64,000 nucleotides of DNA from Ostrinia nubilalis (GCF_963855985.1 NC_087106.1:5439001-5503000); one strand, 5' to 3'; shown: positions 45,212 to 57,485, counted from the stretch's first letter. Notes: a model not told the origin generated them from the sequence alone. A program made the numbers and translations.

Positions 45212-45585
45212 TTGATAGGTATTCTGTAATAAATGAAATAATAGATACTTACCTAATAAGACTTTTTTCACAAAAATTACAAAGCTAGGTAGGCCCTAAC
45301 TTAGTAACTTTCACCAAATGTTCCCACCATTTGAATTTCCAATCTAGCTAGTGTAGGTACTTACGTGAATGTTTTCGAATACCATGTTTAAGCAATTACT
45401 AGCTAGCTCTTGCCCGCGGCTCCAAATGAATGTCCCTTTCTATGTATTAAACTTAGATAAAAACTATCCCAATTTTCTCGGCGATCTCCCTATAATCTAT
45501 CTCTTTATGTTTCATCTAAATTGGTTATGTTTTAGTGATAAAAAGTATCAGAAAGACAGACAGAGCTTTACTTTCTCATTTAATA

Positions 45586-45770
45586 AGTAGCTTTCCGCCC
45601 GCGGCTTCGCCCGTGTGGAATTTTTCGGTTTTTTATATACCCTATGACACTCAGCAATAATATGGATTTCTGTTAGCGAAAGAATTTTTAAAATCGGTTC
45701 AGTAGATCCCGAGATTTAACAAATTTACAAACACACAAACTTTACCTCTTTATAATATTAGTATAGACAG
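45586..45770 (-). mobile_element. Helitron-like end, minus orientation
   Basis: AGTAGCTTTCCGCCCGCGGC...AAAATCGGTTCAGTAGATCC...AACTTTACCTCTTTATAATA. A relative lies at 46,220-46,450 (ACTAGCTTTCCGCCCGCGGT). Confidence 0.5.
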
Positions 45771-46219
45771 ATAAGTATGCTTGGATTTTAAACTGACATA
45801 GAAATAAAAAATAAAATATATCTTGCACGCCGTTACCTACTTATTTGGTATTAAAATGTTGATTAAAATGCATTACTATGCACTAAAGAGAATAATTAAG
45901 GAAAGTTCTAGGACGACGGAAAAACCAAAGATTTAGGTATATTAACATGTTAATGCACATAAGTAAGATTAGGTTTTGCTTTTTTGTGTGTTTCTTTTTA
46001 AAAGTATGTTTTGGTTCCATTTCTAGCTTATCCACTGCTGATTGTAGCTCTACTAAAAAAAATTGGTAGGTCTCTCTCTTACCTCAGATCGTTTAGATAA
46101 GATTCTCATACGTTGAGTAGAGATTTAAAGAAGTCAAAAGAAGAGCTTTACTGACAAAACCATTGTTTTTTCAGTAATAAAACTGTTTGTCTGTTTGTCA
46201 TCTTACAACTTACATTAGG

Positions 46220-46450
46220 TACAACTAGCTTTCCGCCCGCGGTTTCTGTCTGTGAATTTTGTCTGTGATAGAAAAACATCATCGCGCACGTCCCTGTATA
46301 AAAAACCGAGATAAAACTATCCTTTGTCCTTTCCTGGAACTCAAACTATCTCTATGCCAAATTTCATCAAAATCGGTTCAGTGGTTTAGGCGTGAAAGCG
46401 ATACAGACGGACAGACAGAGTTACTTTTGCATTTGTAATATTAAGTATAA
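46220..46450 (-). mobile_element. Helitron-like end, minus orientation
   Basis: Begins ACTAGCTTTCCGCCCGCGG, then ATCAAAATCGGTTCAGTGGT and GACGGACAGACAGAG. Same type as 45,586-45,770. Confidence 0.5.
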
Positions 46451-46654
46451 ATTATCTACCTGACTTCACGCACATTAACCAAATAAAAGAGATTTTTTTA
46501 TTAGAACGTTGGAATTTCCAAGATCATTTAACAACCAGCTTTGTACTGCGTAAAAAAAGTGAAGATACGAGTATAATTTGAAAAAAAAGATGATATAGGT
46601 TTTTAGAAGTATTTTATTTTACTAATAAGTAGGTACATAGTACATTTTGAAAAA

Positions 46655-49600
46655 TTATACTAATTCTCCAGAGTATTCAAACCCAAAGTCACAAATGTAA
46701 TGCTGAAGGAACACGTAGTAGAACATTGGGCCTTTGGTCAAAAGCAACTCCTGTACTGCAGTGGGTATGTTATTGACTAAAGCTTCGAACATTGCGGCAA
46801 TGGCTGGGTCTGAAAAGAAAATAAAATAAATTAGCCAATATTGTAGTTAAAAAAAGGAATATTCCCGTCTCTGGCAGCCCTCGCTGCAACTCCTGTGTAG
46901 CCAGGATCTACAGCTTGACCGCCAATAAAAACCCAACCAGTGAAGGCCAAGTTTGTCCCGGAGGAAAGATAATCACCGCAACATAGCGGTATTTTCTGGT
47001 TAACAGTTTAATGATTTAAGCATGAAAAAAGATAGAGTTATATTTGACTCATGTTAGTGTTAATCTGGAATATGGATAGGACTTATTCCATAAATATCGA
47101 ACCACAGCAAAGTTGATTACTTAAAATTTTTAGAACTCCAACTAAAAGTTATGAATATCATCATCACCATCATTTCAGCCACAGTACGTGCACTGTTGAA
47201 CATAGACCTCCCCAATGATTTTCACATCACCCGGTTCGTAGATGTATGGTAAATTAATTAACTTGAAAAAATTGCCTAAAGGTTCAGTCAAACCAACGCG
47301 ATCAATGCATTTAAGTCTGATCGCCATCGCTGCACGCCAGATGATCGCATGTGATCGCGTTGGTTTGGCTGAACCTTAAATGCATTGATCGCCATCGCTG
47401 CACGCCGGCTGATCGCATGTGATCGCGTTGGTTTAGCTGAACCTTAAGGTTAGTTATTACCTCTTATCAGGTTTAGTTTGAGATGCTACTATTAATGCTA
47501 AAAAAATATCAACTATAATGGTACGAGTAATGTACCTGAGCTCTCTTGAATGTTAGATCCGACGGCAAAAGATGGGTAAGGGTTGATGTTGTAGGATGTC
47601 ACGGACGAACCCCTAAGCCCCAAAAGCCCCTTAGAAGGAATCACTCCAGTAAGTTCTACGACTGTGGAAAAAAGACACAACCATAATTAAATATCAAGAA
47701 AAAAAGTGTTTATTTTAATGTACAGTTTTAGTCTAGCGGTCTCTGCACTAAGCGTACGTGCTAGTATCGCAGTGGCCAGAATACAGACAATTTCCATTAA
47801 AATATTATGACATCGGACATAGATTATGTGTAAAAATAACCATCGACACAATACATGCCTTTGAAAAGAATCGAAAACTTTAGCTTAGACAGATAGAACA
47901 CACTTTATAGTACACCAATAAAGGCAAGAAAAGATAAAGAAAGAATATACAAAAGATTTTCGGTATAAGCGATCTCTTGTAGACAACCTAGAGGATAGTT
48001 TAGTTCATAATTTCTGTCAATCATGAAAACTCCCCGGGTGAGTTGAACACATTAAAACACTTACAAAAATATTCAAAGAAAATAATACAAAACTGCTATC
48101 CCTAACCATTAAGATAAGACAAGTTTTGCATCAAAATCTAGTTGAAGAAAATAAAGGTAATAATATCATCATCATCATTTCAGCCCTAATAGGACGTCCA
48201 CTGCTGAACAAAGGCCTCGCCCAATGACTTCCACATCGCACGGTTGGTAGCGGCCTACATCCAGCGCCTTCCTGCTACCTTTATCAGGTCGTCGGTCCAC
48301 CTTGTGGGTGGACGTCCCACGCTGCGTTTTCCGGTACGCGGCCTCCATTCCAGAACCTTGCTTCCCCATCGGCCGTCAGTTTTGCGTACTATATGCCCTG
48401 CCCACTGCCACTTCAGCTTGCTAATCCGTCGGGCTATGTCAGTGACTTTAGTTCGTTTACGGATCTTCTCATTTCTGATTCGATCTAGTAAAGAAACACC
48501 GAGCATAGCCCTCTCCATAGCACGCTGTGCAACTTTAAGGTAATAATATGCATTTAATATATTATGTAGGTTATTTACTAGAGTTTTTGAGGATTGTGAT
48601 CTAAAGATCTACTTACCATAGGTTACATTAAGGTAGTCAGAGGCCACTACTGGCTCCCTCCCTCTCTGGCTAACGATGAAGTCCATGACAGGAGTGTACT
48701 TGTTGACGCCCTCGAAGTTTACAGACAACACCAAGTTGCTAGTGTCTCTGTCCACACTGAAAAATATAGGAACGATCTTAAGAATATATGAAAAATTTGC
48801 GGCCGCCCGCGACTTCGTACGCGTGGATCCCGTTTTACCCCCTTAGGGGTGGAGTTTCGTAAAATCCTTTCTTAGCGGATGCCTACGTCATAACATCTAC
48901 CTGCATGCCAAATTTCAGCCCGATCCGTTCAGTGGTTTGGGCTGTGCATTGATAGATCACTATGTCAGTCAGTCAGTCACCTTTGAGAGTTATGACAACG
49001 TGAAATTGTGAACTCTGTCAGTTTATAATATAACGCGTTAGATTGTAAACTAACAGTGGAGTTAGGTTAGGTTAGATTGTAATTTAACTACGTCAGATTA
49101 TAATCTGACGGAATTCACAATTTTACGGTGACATATATATTTAGATTAAGTGGCATTATCTTCTAGCATAGCCTGAAATGGAGCTGCAGACGAATGTCCA
49201 AGGACAAACTCGAGGCTCCGTTTTCTTGGGCTCTGGTGGACACCGTCGGGTTTTAGTGAGTAGGCCCTTCCTTTCGGCCTTTATTGAGTAGGTCCTGGCG
49301 GAGAGAGTCCCACATAAGGGCTTGTGGCCATGGAGACATCCTGTTTTGTACAGAAACAGTTTTTTGCAGGAATCCTTTTAGTAGTTATACGTGTTTTTAA
49401 ATTAAAGTTTACAAGATCATCCGGTTTGTACACTGCAATTCGAATTTGTGATTCGAATCTCAAACACGCATACCTAGTGTGTTCACACGTGAGTCCAGTT
49501 TTGCGGAATCCTGCATCACCCCCATCGGCCAGTGGCATAGCCAAAGCATTTCCCAACGTAAAAAGAGGTCTAGGTATTAAAAAACAAAAGAAAGTCACGA

Positions 49601-50388
49601 CTTACTAGAAAGATGTCACTTCAGATCCATAGTAGGTGATGACGTCAGCTTCAGAAGAAGCAGTTAGGTTGGCGATAGGAGCGTACATCTTGAAATGAGC
49701 CTGTCTTGAGATTGCCACTCCATCCTGGTGACCGGTTCTATGGCATCGTCTGGTCTTTGCGAAGTAGTTTCTGATGCAGTTTAAGCTGCTTTGGGATCCG
49801 CATGGGTAATAGAAGTTATCTGGAAGATAAGCAGTTTTGTTGTGGTGGCAATTTGATGATACAGGTCGTTAGGCACATACATAGATAAATAAGTAAGTGC
49901 TGCTTATTGCTCACCATACAAAAAAAATATAGCTCTATGAAAGACAAAAGTTGGTGATGCTCAATTTACTAAGTTTTATTATGCTTCTATTCATCTTGGA
50001 CCTTTTTAAATTTGTATTTTATGAACTGTGTTATCTTCACGCACAACCATTATAAAAAAACTTTCAAAACTTTATTAAAATTTTGAGCAAATTCTGAGAT
50101 AATGTGAAAAATAAAAGGAAGACCAGCAAGGGCACGTTCACACGATCAACGAATCGTGAATAAAACACAATTCCGTATGCAAATCATAACGTATCATCTT
50201 TTTTTGACCAATCGTCAATGACGGATCCCGTGTACCCGCGCCTTTAGTATATAAAATATCCTGATATTAACAAAAATAAATTAATTTAAAACTTATATTT
50301 TAAAACAAACCAAAATTTACTTACCTTCTCCATTAACAGCGTACACCAAACCAATCAGAAGGATAAGAAAAAATATTTTCGACTCCAT
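46655..50388 (-). CDS. Gene 4: secreted array protein, no Ser/Asp tract
   Basis: Exons: 50,325-50,388, 49,606-49,819, 48,617-48,756, 47,536-47,661, 46,655-46,809 (phases 1, 2, 1, 1; 232 aa). Signal peptide MESKIFFLILLIGLVYAVNG. The mature protein starts almost at once with FYYPC28, then C36IRNYFAKTRRC47, IAN72LT, FYVDRDTSNLVLSV at the exon 2/3 join, VSQRGREPVV, N136VT, YPSFAVGSNIQESS, IPTAVQELLLTKGPMFYY and C221DFG. It has the canonical four Cys and two sequons. It is the plainest form of the family and closest to gene 5 (same exon 5 length and TAVQELLLTK). TATAAATA lies upstream; AATAAA is at 46,613-46,618. The overall plan recalls the P25/takeout-JHBP secreted proteins, but I cannot confirm this without alignment. 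Confidence 0.9.
46861..47000. repeat. Interspersed ~150-bp repeat, copy 3
   Basis: ATTCCCGTCTCTGGC...CAGCTTGACCGCCAATAAAA...GTTTGTCCCGGAGGAAAG, in gene 4 intron 4. Confidence 0.65.
47160..47250 (-). mobile_element. RTE-clade LINE tail
   Basis: CATCATCACCATCATTTCAG...CACTGTTGAACATAGACCTCC; the last ~80 bp with an ATG-type tail. Confidence 0.75.
47279..47445. mobile_element. MITE with duplicated half
   Basis: AAGGTTCAG(T/C)CAAACCAACGCGATCA arms. The unit ATGCATT..GATCGCCATCGCTGCACGCC..GATCGCATGTGATCGCGTTGG occurs twice in tandem (about 80 bp each). Confidence 0.75.
48170..48537 (-). pseudogene. RTE-clade RT C-terminus and tail
   Basis: The minus strand reads RAMERAMLGVSL-LDRIRNEKIRKRTKVTD, IARRISKLKWQWAGHIVRK, SVGRPPTRWTDDLIKVAGRRW. 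This is the last ~100 residues of the RTE protein, followed by the tail and ATG repeats. The 5' end breaks at 48,537. Open for 87 codons, then frame-disrupted. In gene 4 intron 3. Confidence 0.88.
48797..48990 (-). mobile_element. Helitron-like end, minus orientation
   Basis: GCGGCCGCCCGCGACTTCGT...ACATCTACCTGCATGCCAAA...CAGTCAGTCAGTCACC; reverse-oriented relative of 20,225-20,404. Confidence 0.55.
48995..49125. mobile_element. Diverged MITE containing a TTAGG pair
   Basis: Arms ACGTGAAATTGTGAACTCTGTCAG and a diverged complement. The middle contains GAGTTAGGTTAGGTTAG. Confidence 0.5.
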
Positions 50389-50444
50389 TTTAGATTCTTC
50401 TACAAAATCCTTGGATCTTATGTATAAGATATCTTTTTCAGTAG

Positions 50445-50452
50445 TATTTATA
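50445..50452 (-). promoter_or_regulatory. TATA box of gene 4
   Basis: Minus-strand CCTATAAATACTACTG, 57-64 bp before the ATG at 50,388. Confidence 0.6.
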
Positions 50453-50550
50453 GGCCTAAAATTTTAGTTTTTGGTCTGATAAGATAAAATAGTATAATAT
50501 AGCTTAGCAACCTGTACCTACAGGTTGTTTTTTATAGTTGATGAAACATT

Positions 50551-50706
50551 ATCCTGCTTTCGCCTCCGAGATTTATTTTACCGTGTAGTACCCCTGTACG
50601 ACAAGCCAAACCGCACACAATATTCAGCGTAGTAGTAGTAAAAAACAAAAGAGCGGGCAACCCCACCCCTACCACGCTGTGGGCTCGGTGTCCGAGCGGT
50701 CTCATT
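50551..50706 (-). repeat. Left arm of a distant inverted repeat
   Basis: 156 bp that match 57,201-57,356 in inverted orientation nearly without change (ATGAGACCGCTCGGACACCG to CTACACGGTAAAATAAATCT). The two arms are 6.5 kb apart. They are either the ends of one large element or two independent inverted insertions. Confidence 0.8.
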
Positions 50707-50924
50707 CCTTTGTGCGCACGCGCAACGACCGCACGCAGTATAAGAAAAATGCTTAAGTGACGTCACCAGGACGTTTTTACCGACAAAAAACGTAATTATT
50801 TTAAGTTGTGCAGTGTAGTGACGAGAATTAGACCCAACACAAGGTTGGTTGTAACAACTATTTTGTGTAAGTGCTCGTGCATTTTTATTATAAGCGTTGT
50901 GACACGACGCGTAACTTTGACCCA

Positions 50925-51280
50925 TTTTTAGCTCCAAGTTAACGCGCGATGTTAACCAGTAGCCATTTTTTGCTCCGAGGTAATGCGAGATGTTACCCAG
51001 TAGCCATTCTTTTGCTCCGAGGTAATGCGAGATGTTACCCAGTAGCCATTTTTTTTTCTCCGAGGTAATGCGAGATGTTACCCAGTAGCCATTTTCTGCT
51101 CTAGCGAGTTAATACGAGATATTAACCAGCAACCACTTTATATTCGGTCATTTTTGCGGGTCATTTTTTAACCAGTAGCGTTAATACAAGATATTAACCA
51201 GCAGCCACTTTATGTTCGGTTATTTTTTAACCAGTAGCCGTTTTTTGCTCTAGCGAGTAAAAACGAGATATTAACTACCG
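50925..51280 (+). repeat. Tandem array of hairpin units
   Basis: About seven units of ~44-75 bp. The first four read CTCCGAGGTAATGCGAGATG-TTACCCAGTAGCCATT; later ones GTTAATACGAGATATTAACC. Each unit holds an inverted pair (GGTAA...TTACC or GTTAA...TTAAC) around a loop of 8-9 nt. Paired changes keep the stems (GG/CC versus GT/AC). Confidence 0.8.
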
Positions 51281-52129
51281 AGATAGCCAGGTATTGTAAT
51301 ATTATTCACTTTTACGAGTTAAGTATCTTCTTTTCGGCCATTTTTAAAAGCCGTAAAAACAGAACATAATGAGCTCATACAGAAAAATGTTGCGTTTTTA
51401 CGAAACTACCCACATTAAGAGCTTGCCTTCTTGGCCTTACACCTTATGAACCATCAACCGTCTTGGAGCATGATGACCCGGCGCCGCGGACGCACTCGCC
51501 CCAGTCGAGCCTCCGCCTGCTTTTATAACGACCGATGACCCTGTGGCCATACACATTGTTCAATGCTACAAAGGGTAACTGAATAATTTTGTTGTTTCGT
51601 ATTTTTATACATTACACCAATCGATATTGGTCTAAATACAAAGGCTAGTAAGAAAGAAATAAGTATCAGATCAAAATTCAAAGTGCATTTATGTAGATTC
51701 ATTACTTGCTATTATAAGGTCAGAATAAAAGATCCTAAATAAACCTTAGGCCGGTTTGTTGACCGAACCGAGTCGAAGTGGAAATAAATGCCTACTTTAT
51801 ATATGAAGTATGACAATATGTCGTGTTTTCTATGCAACGACTCATATTAACTGACATTGTGATTGTGAGTACTTATCAGTCTCACATTTTTTTTTGTTGG
51901 AAACTTACAAAGATCTTTCTACATTTCCGGTCGGTCGACCAATTACATCGACGGTCGACAACTATAACTCATTATAATCCTCTAAAACGGGAAAAGAGGT
52001 ATTTATTTGATATGACAACTAATCCAGGCTGCTGCACTGAATATATAATTTAAGCTTTAGCCGTTCGCATAACTGTGTGAATCGAGGCTTTATACAGAGG
52101 CCGTACCGACAAGCTACGCCCTGCTGTAT

Positions 52130-52335
52130 GGTATGATGGGCTAAGACCTATCACCCGCCCGCGGCGCAACCACGCCGCCTTCCACAAGCGCAGGCGCCTT
52201 TATTTACGCCGCAGCGCCGCGCCGCCGCCGCCGCATGCCCAGCGCTGCCAGCGCAACGCGGGAAGCGCCATTAAAGACCGACCAGAACACCAAGGTAACC
52301 CGCGTCCCTAGACGACGCGCCATCTATGTACAGGT
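52130..52335 (+). promoter_or_regulatory. GC-rich CpG block ending in a splice donor
   Basis: A strikingly GC-rich stretch (CCGCCCGCGGCGCAACCACG; GCCGCGCCGCCGCCGCCGC) in an AT-rich region. It ends GTACAG|GTATGTG at 52,332/52,333, a plausible donor. It could be a promoter and first exon of a plus-strand gene, or transposon-borne. A short frame from 52,235 has no recognisable product. Confidence 0.25.
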
Positions 52336-52800
52336 ATGTGCTGGCCGCTTAAAATATTTTTATTTTAAATGCAATGTACATATTATCCGGTTCAGAATTT
52401 ATTGTACCGAGATACCTATTCGATTCCCGAATCGAACCCAGATGATTTTTTTCATAATCATCATAACCATGCGAGTAAACATAATTAATTATACAAACAA
52501 ATAATTATACACGTCGGCGCAGAGACGTTGATATTAAGAATATTCTTAATCGCATCCGTCGACACGAGTACATTCTGAGATTACCCACTTGTTAAAAAAA
52601 AAAAAAAAAATGTTCCTTGATGGTGGACTTAGATAGCGTTTATATAAGATGCTAAACAAAGTTTATGTGGTTTAAGCACTTCAAAAGGGATGATATTTTA
52701 GCCGCAATTAAACTTTTAACAAAAGATTCATTTATGGTTTAAAGAAACTTATTAATATAATATGTTTATTACATAAACACGATAGCCATTGAAAAGCAAA

Positions 52801-54532
52801 TATAAGGTGTTATTTTTTGTACTGATCATACTTTACCAACGCATCTAATAAAATCATACAAATACAACCCAAGTGTTTTTAAAAAAAAATTCAGGCTAGT
52901 TTTTGTTTTTACTTTTCCTAACAAAAAAAAGATATTATTTTTACAACCATCCTGTCTTCACTCACTGCCTCTCTCTCTTTCTTTACTCATTTCATTCATA
53001 CGAGTACGAACAATGGCCGCGCGCATTCATTCAACGTTCACACACATAAAGGTTAGATTACACTAAACCTACGTTACCAAAAATTATCACTCGTGAGTAT
53101 GTACGATGTTACGTCATGTTAATAGGTACTACGCGCTGGGAGAAACAAAATCTAGCTACATAAGTAGGTAAATAAGTGTATTTTCATTAGTGTAATAGCG
53201 GGGGACTTTTCCAACGAACCGAGGCGAATCATCCGCGTTAAACTAGAAATTTAAAATAGGATAGAAATTGGAATTCAATATCTACGGTTTCGTAATGCCT
53301 ACGCAATTTATTTAGAGACGTAATAAAAAATTGATAGGTACATACCTATTACTACTTCGCTTCGCTTCAGTGGAAATGCACCCTAATATTGAATATGAAT
53401 AGGTGTTGTAAATAAAACTCACTGATCAATTTTCCTGGTTTTAATTCCTAAATTATGATTTGCCATCACACTTTAGATTCATTGATTTTACTTATTCACA
53501 CATTTACCTATTTTGAATGTTGTTATTTAAAGTTCCTAGGTTATTATTACACTAATCACAATACATTTTGAACGTCAAGCCTTTGTTGAATGTTCACGTA
53601 AACACTGTCTTGCACTGTCTAATCTAGCCACGATCGAATTGAGGTAATGCTTTCGGGCTGCACACTTGCTTGCTGTTCACTAGACACCACGTCGGATGTT
53701 GTATTCACAATTCGCGCACTAACTTTTTAACGGAAAAAGTCCCTTTCGCGTAAACAAGAACTCATCTGTCCAAATCACACTGTAGGTATGTACCTAGGTA
53801 GACTTCCGCAATAACCATCGATAGAACTAGGTCGCGGTCGTGGCCCTCTGGCAACAACTCCTTGATAAGGCATTCCGTATTTTTACGCAAAAGCCGCCGT
53901 CTGCGGCGCTCGCATCTGGGTACCGCCAGCACTGTGCCGGTGATTGAAATTGAAATCCAGAACTTCGTCCTCGAAGCGCACGGAATCTCGTCAAGTCAGG
54001 ATACGGCTGCGCTCCCTGAAGCGCTGCGCGGCTCCAAACAAGCAAGGTATGAAGGTTTTCGACTCGTCAATGTTTCTCGTCGGCCAGTTAGTGTGCCCGA
54101 AACATAATTTCACCTGCGTTTTGTTATTGATCAAGCGCGGCATTGTAATAAATCACACATACACTGCAATACGTTTGGGCGCATTGGACGGACTGGGACG
54201 ATTATTTATGTTGTTGCGCTCCCGCATGCCGATCGGCGGCTCGGCGCGGGCTGTGGGCGCGGAGCGACTGGCAGCGATATCAATATGGCCGACTCACGCG
54301 GCGCGGCACGTGGCAGTGGTCGTTGCCCTCGGCCGGCTACTACGATAGTGCGTACAAACGAATACTCACCGCGCTCAAAGGATGATTTATTTTTTATTTT
54401 TTTCGAAACATTCTTTGTCGTTTTACTCGAAAACTAGCCTGAATTTTTTTTTAAAAACACTTGGGTTGTATTTGTATGATTTTATTAGATGCGTTGGTAA
54501 AGTATGATCAGTACAAAAAATAACACCTTATA
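52801..54532. mobile_element. 1.7-kb element with ~115-bp inverted ends and GC-rich cargo
   Basis: Left end TATAAGGTGTTATTTTTTGT...AATACAACCCAAGTGTTTTT...TTCAGGCTAGTTTT. The right end (54,429-54,532) is its complement. The interior is AT-rich to 53,810, then GC-rich to 54,350. Frames in the GC-rich part are short, and I recognise no transposase. Confidence 0.8.
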
Positions 54533-54539
54533 TAATTAT

Positions 54540-55880
54540 GGTTTTATTTTAACGGATGTTTGTTTTGTATCTGAACAAACAGGCAACATTTTTGTTTGTC
54601 TCTTTGCGGCCTTGCTTTAGCCCTGATATTTTTACAAAGTTTATTTTTTTATTCATGACGTCTCACCAGCTTGTATCTATAAATAATAGATAAAATCTAA
54701 GAGCTACCTTAAACTGTATCGGTATCGGTACATAAGATGATGTCATTTTTTTCTTGTATTGGAAAAACATTATTATGTAGGTTTGTACCTACTAATCAAT
54801 GTATGATTAATGCTAATAATACTATTGATAGTCTTACAAAGTAAGGCTTCATCATCATTATTATTATTTATTTACTAAAAAAAAAAAAAAAAAGGTCAGT
54901 TTTAACTCCATGTACTGTTTTACAATTGGTTCGTATAAATTATTTATGTATAACGTTAGAATTCTCATAAGAAGAGATGCGACATCATGAAATACATTGA
55001 ATCATTTCTTATCTTGCTAAATCTTTTAGACAAGCAAAGTATCTAATTATGCGTTAAAGCGATAATAACTATGTCTTTATAAATATAACACAATAATAAT
55101 TACATTGTAATCAATGTAATACAAAATTATTGACGCATCAAAAAAGAAATCGGGCCGCTTGTAATAACAACCGGACTAGTGGACTTTGGTCAGTCAAAGA
55201 ACGAATCAACCACATAAAATAAACTATGTATTATGTAGGTACCTACCAGTACTACCACTACTTGTAACCTTCAATTTAGATAGGACATTTTTTAATAATA
55301 CCAAAAAATAATGCGATATTATTTTACGAATCGATAACGCTGCCACAAACTCATAATAATGAATGAGTCTTTCTTCCCTTTCTATGAAGTATAAATTGAG
55401 AATTAGTATTTTGTTATTTTTTCTTAACATGATTATAAAAATTCAATCATCACAGTCATAATACTGAAGCTGACTGAATCAAGGTGTCTGAATAAAGACA
55501 CGGAGTAGGAGCTTGGTTTAATATTGTCTCAGAAAATGTTAGACGCTTTGGTTTCAGTACATGACATAAAACTATTTTTTGTTTCTTGAACTTTGTTTGA
55601 TATTTAGTCATAATTCATATTTTATCGTCTGGCGTAGAGATTTCTACACGATTAACATGAATTAATTCCAATTAATTCGCCTTAGAATGGCGACCATTTT
55701 TTTTTAGACGTTAATACGTTTTTTCACTAAAAATAAAAAAAATAAAAAATAAAAATAAAATAGAATGCCGGGGCAACAGGTACATCAGTAGTACCATATT
55801 GCCCATTTAAGCTTACCTTTCCTTGGCAGTGAGTTTTGTATTTGGCAGTCGTTGATCAAACAAAACGTACCAGACTCCGC
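54540..55880. other. AT-rich spacer, nothing recognised
   Basis: A-runs (54,876-54,893) and an (AAAAT)n-like tract (55,728-55,765) occur. No frames, inverted ends or repeats that I can support. Confidence 0.5.
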
Positions 55881-55884
55881 TATA

Positions 55885-56163
55885 CACTCCGCAAATAATA
55901 AATAAATTTTAATATCCTTCTTTCGACATTTTACACTACGCTCCTAGTCCCAAACTGAGCAAAGCTATGGGTCCTAGACAACGGATATAAACATACTTAA
56001 ATACCGTTTTTATATACATAAGTACATATTATACATAGTAACACCTAGACCCATCACAGAAATTAAAATGTATCAATTCAATTTCTGCCCGGCCGGGGAT
56101 CGAACCCGGGACCTCTCGGCATAGTAGTCCGTTTCGAAACCACTACACCAAATGACTGACAAA
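55885..56163 (-). repeat. tRNA-derived SINE
   Basis: On the minus strand the head has A-box-like TTGGTGTAGTGGTTTCGAAA and a strong B-box GTCCCGGGTTCGATCCCCGG. A body follows (GGGTCTAGGTGTTACTATGT...TTTGCTCAGTTTGGGACTAG) and an A/T tail. The 5' and 3' ends of the head do not form an acceptor stem, so it is not a tRNA gene. Confidence 0.75.
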
Positions 56164-57018
56164 TAAATATTTTTACAATGCTCAATTACATCATTGTACC
56201 TACCTTACTCTATTTTCTTAGCATATTCTAAAGTCGGGTGCATCCTATAATAACATTAAATAACCACCGCTTAGCAATATCGTTAGTGAAATCATATAAT
56301 TTATTGAAATATATAATTATTTAAATAAATATTATAATTTATTGGTCAGGTTTCAAGAATCAAAAGATTGCTATTAAATAGTGCTATTAAATAGAAACCA
56401 AACTTTTTCCTCGCAACAGTGTTACTTGGAATCCAAATTAATACTGTTTTGGAATACTGGTCAAACTGTATCCAAATAAATTAATAAGTTTTAATTAACC
56501 ACATTATTTATTTATTTAATTAAAATGCAAGTGAGCTTATGTTTTACAACAATCAGAGTGTTAGCCTTGCAGTCACTGTGATCGATTCGGTGTTAACCAC
56601 TACCGTCGTCAAGCTCAGTTCTGAGATGAAACTGGATAAATATAGGAAAGGAGTGTCGACACGAGGGCGTTCGGCCCACACAGCACGCGACACGCGGCAG
56701 TATGGCCTGCGGTTTGCGCCGCTGTCAACGTTGACACAATTAGCCAGTGTGCTGGATAGACAGGATGCTCTGTCAACTGTCTTGGCAACTTTTTACAATC
56801 AGTAGTCGTACTTAACAGTTAATAGAAGTACAAATAAATGTATATAATAATACTCTATAATGAACAAAATCTTGTTGAGACCGTGATACTTGTTATTGTT
56901 ATGAATAAGTGATGCAATACGATTCTAATACAAAAATATTGCTTTATTATGTATTTAGTACATTGACATTTACTCTCTTAACCATTTAACATGGACATTG
57001 ATCCATGCTCTAAACATC

Positions 57019-57402
57019 TACACGGTAAAATAAATCTCGGAGGCGAAAGCAGGATAATTAGATGATCAAACGAACTTACCAAGTGAAGTTCGATCTGAAT
57101 TATCCTGTTTTCGCCGAAGAGATTTAAGGTCCCTCCCAACCCGAAGATTTCTATATCTTCTTCCCTGGAGGTAAACGTCAATGTCATCTCTTCTCTAAAT
57201 ATAATGAGACCGCTCGGACACCGAGCCCACAGCGTGGTAGGGGTGGGGTTGCCCGCTCTTTTGTTTTTTACTACTACTACGCTGAATATTGTGTGCGGTT
57301 TGGCTTGTCGTACAGGGGTACTACACGGTAAAATAAATCTCTTCGGCGAAAACAGGATAATTCAGATCGAACTTCACTTGGTAAGTTCGTTTGATCATCT
57401 AA
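57019..57402. repeat. Compound inverted repeat, right arm of the 6.5-kb pair
   Basis: 57,061-57,125 and 57,338-57,402 are inverted copies of each other (GATGATCAAACGAACTTACC...). 57,019-57,058 is a second copy of CTACACGGTAAAATAAATCT...GCAGGATAAT in the same orientation as 57,318-57,356. The 57,201-57,356 block matches 50,551-50,706 inverted. Confidence 0.75.
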
Positions 57403-57485
57403 GAAAGGATTGATTCTAACGCAATAACGTTTCCAGTGGGACTAAAGTTCAAATATTAAAAAATATTTGCACCAAATGGTTCGTG

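Noticed and set aside
49059..49075. Second telomere-insertion site
   Set aside because: Only about two and a half TTAGG units within a diverged MITE; too short to argue for telomeric origin.
50925..51280. CRISPR-like array
   Set aside because: Units are contiguous with no unique spacers, and the genome is eukaryotic.
53944..54348. 134-codon frame in GC-rich DNA
   Set aside because: High GC lowers stop frequency by chance; no domain recognised and overlapping frames are equally long.
56085..56163. tRNA gene candidate
   Set aside because: Good B-box but acceptor ends do not pair and a SINE body follows; scored as a SINE.
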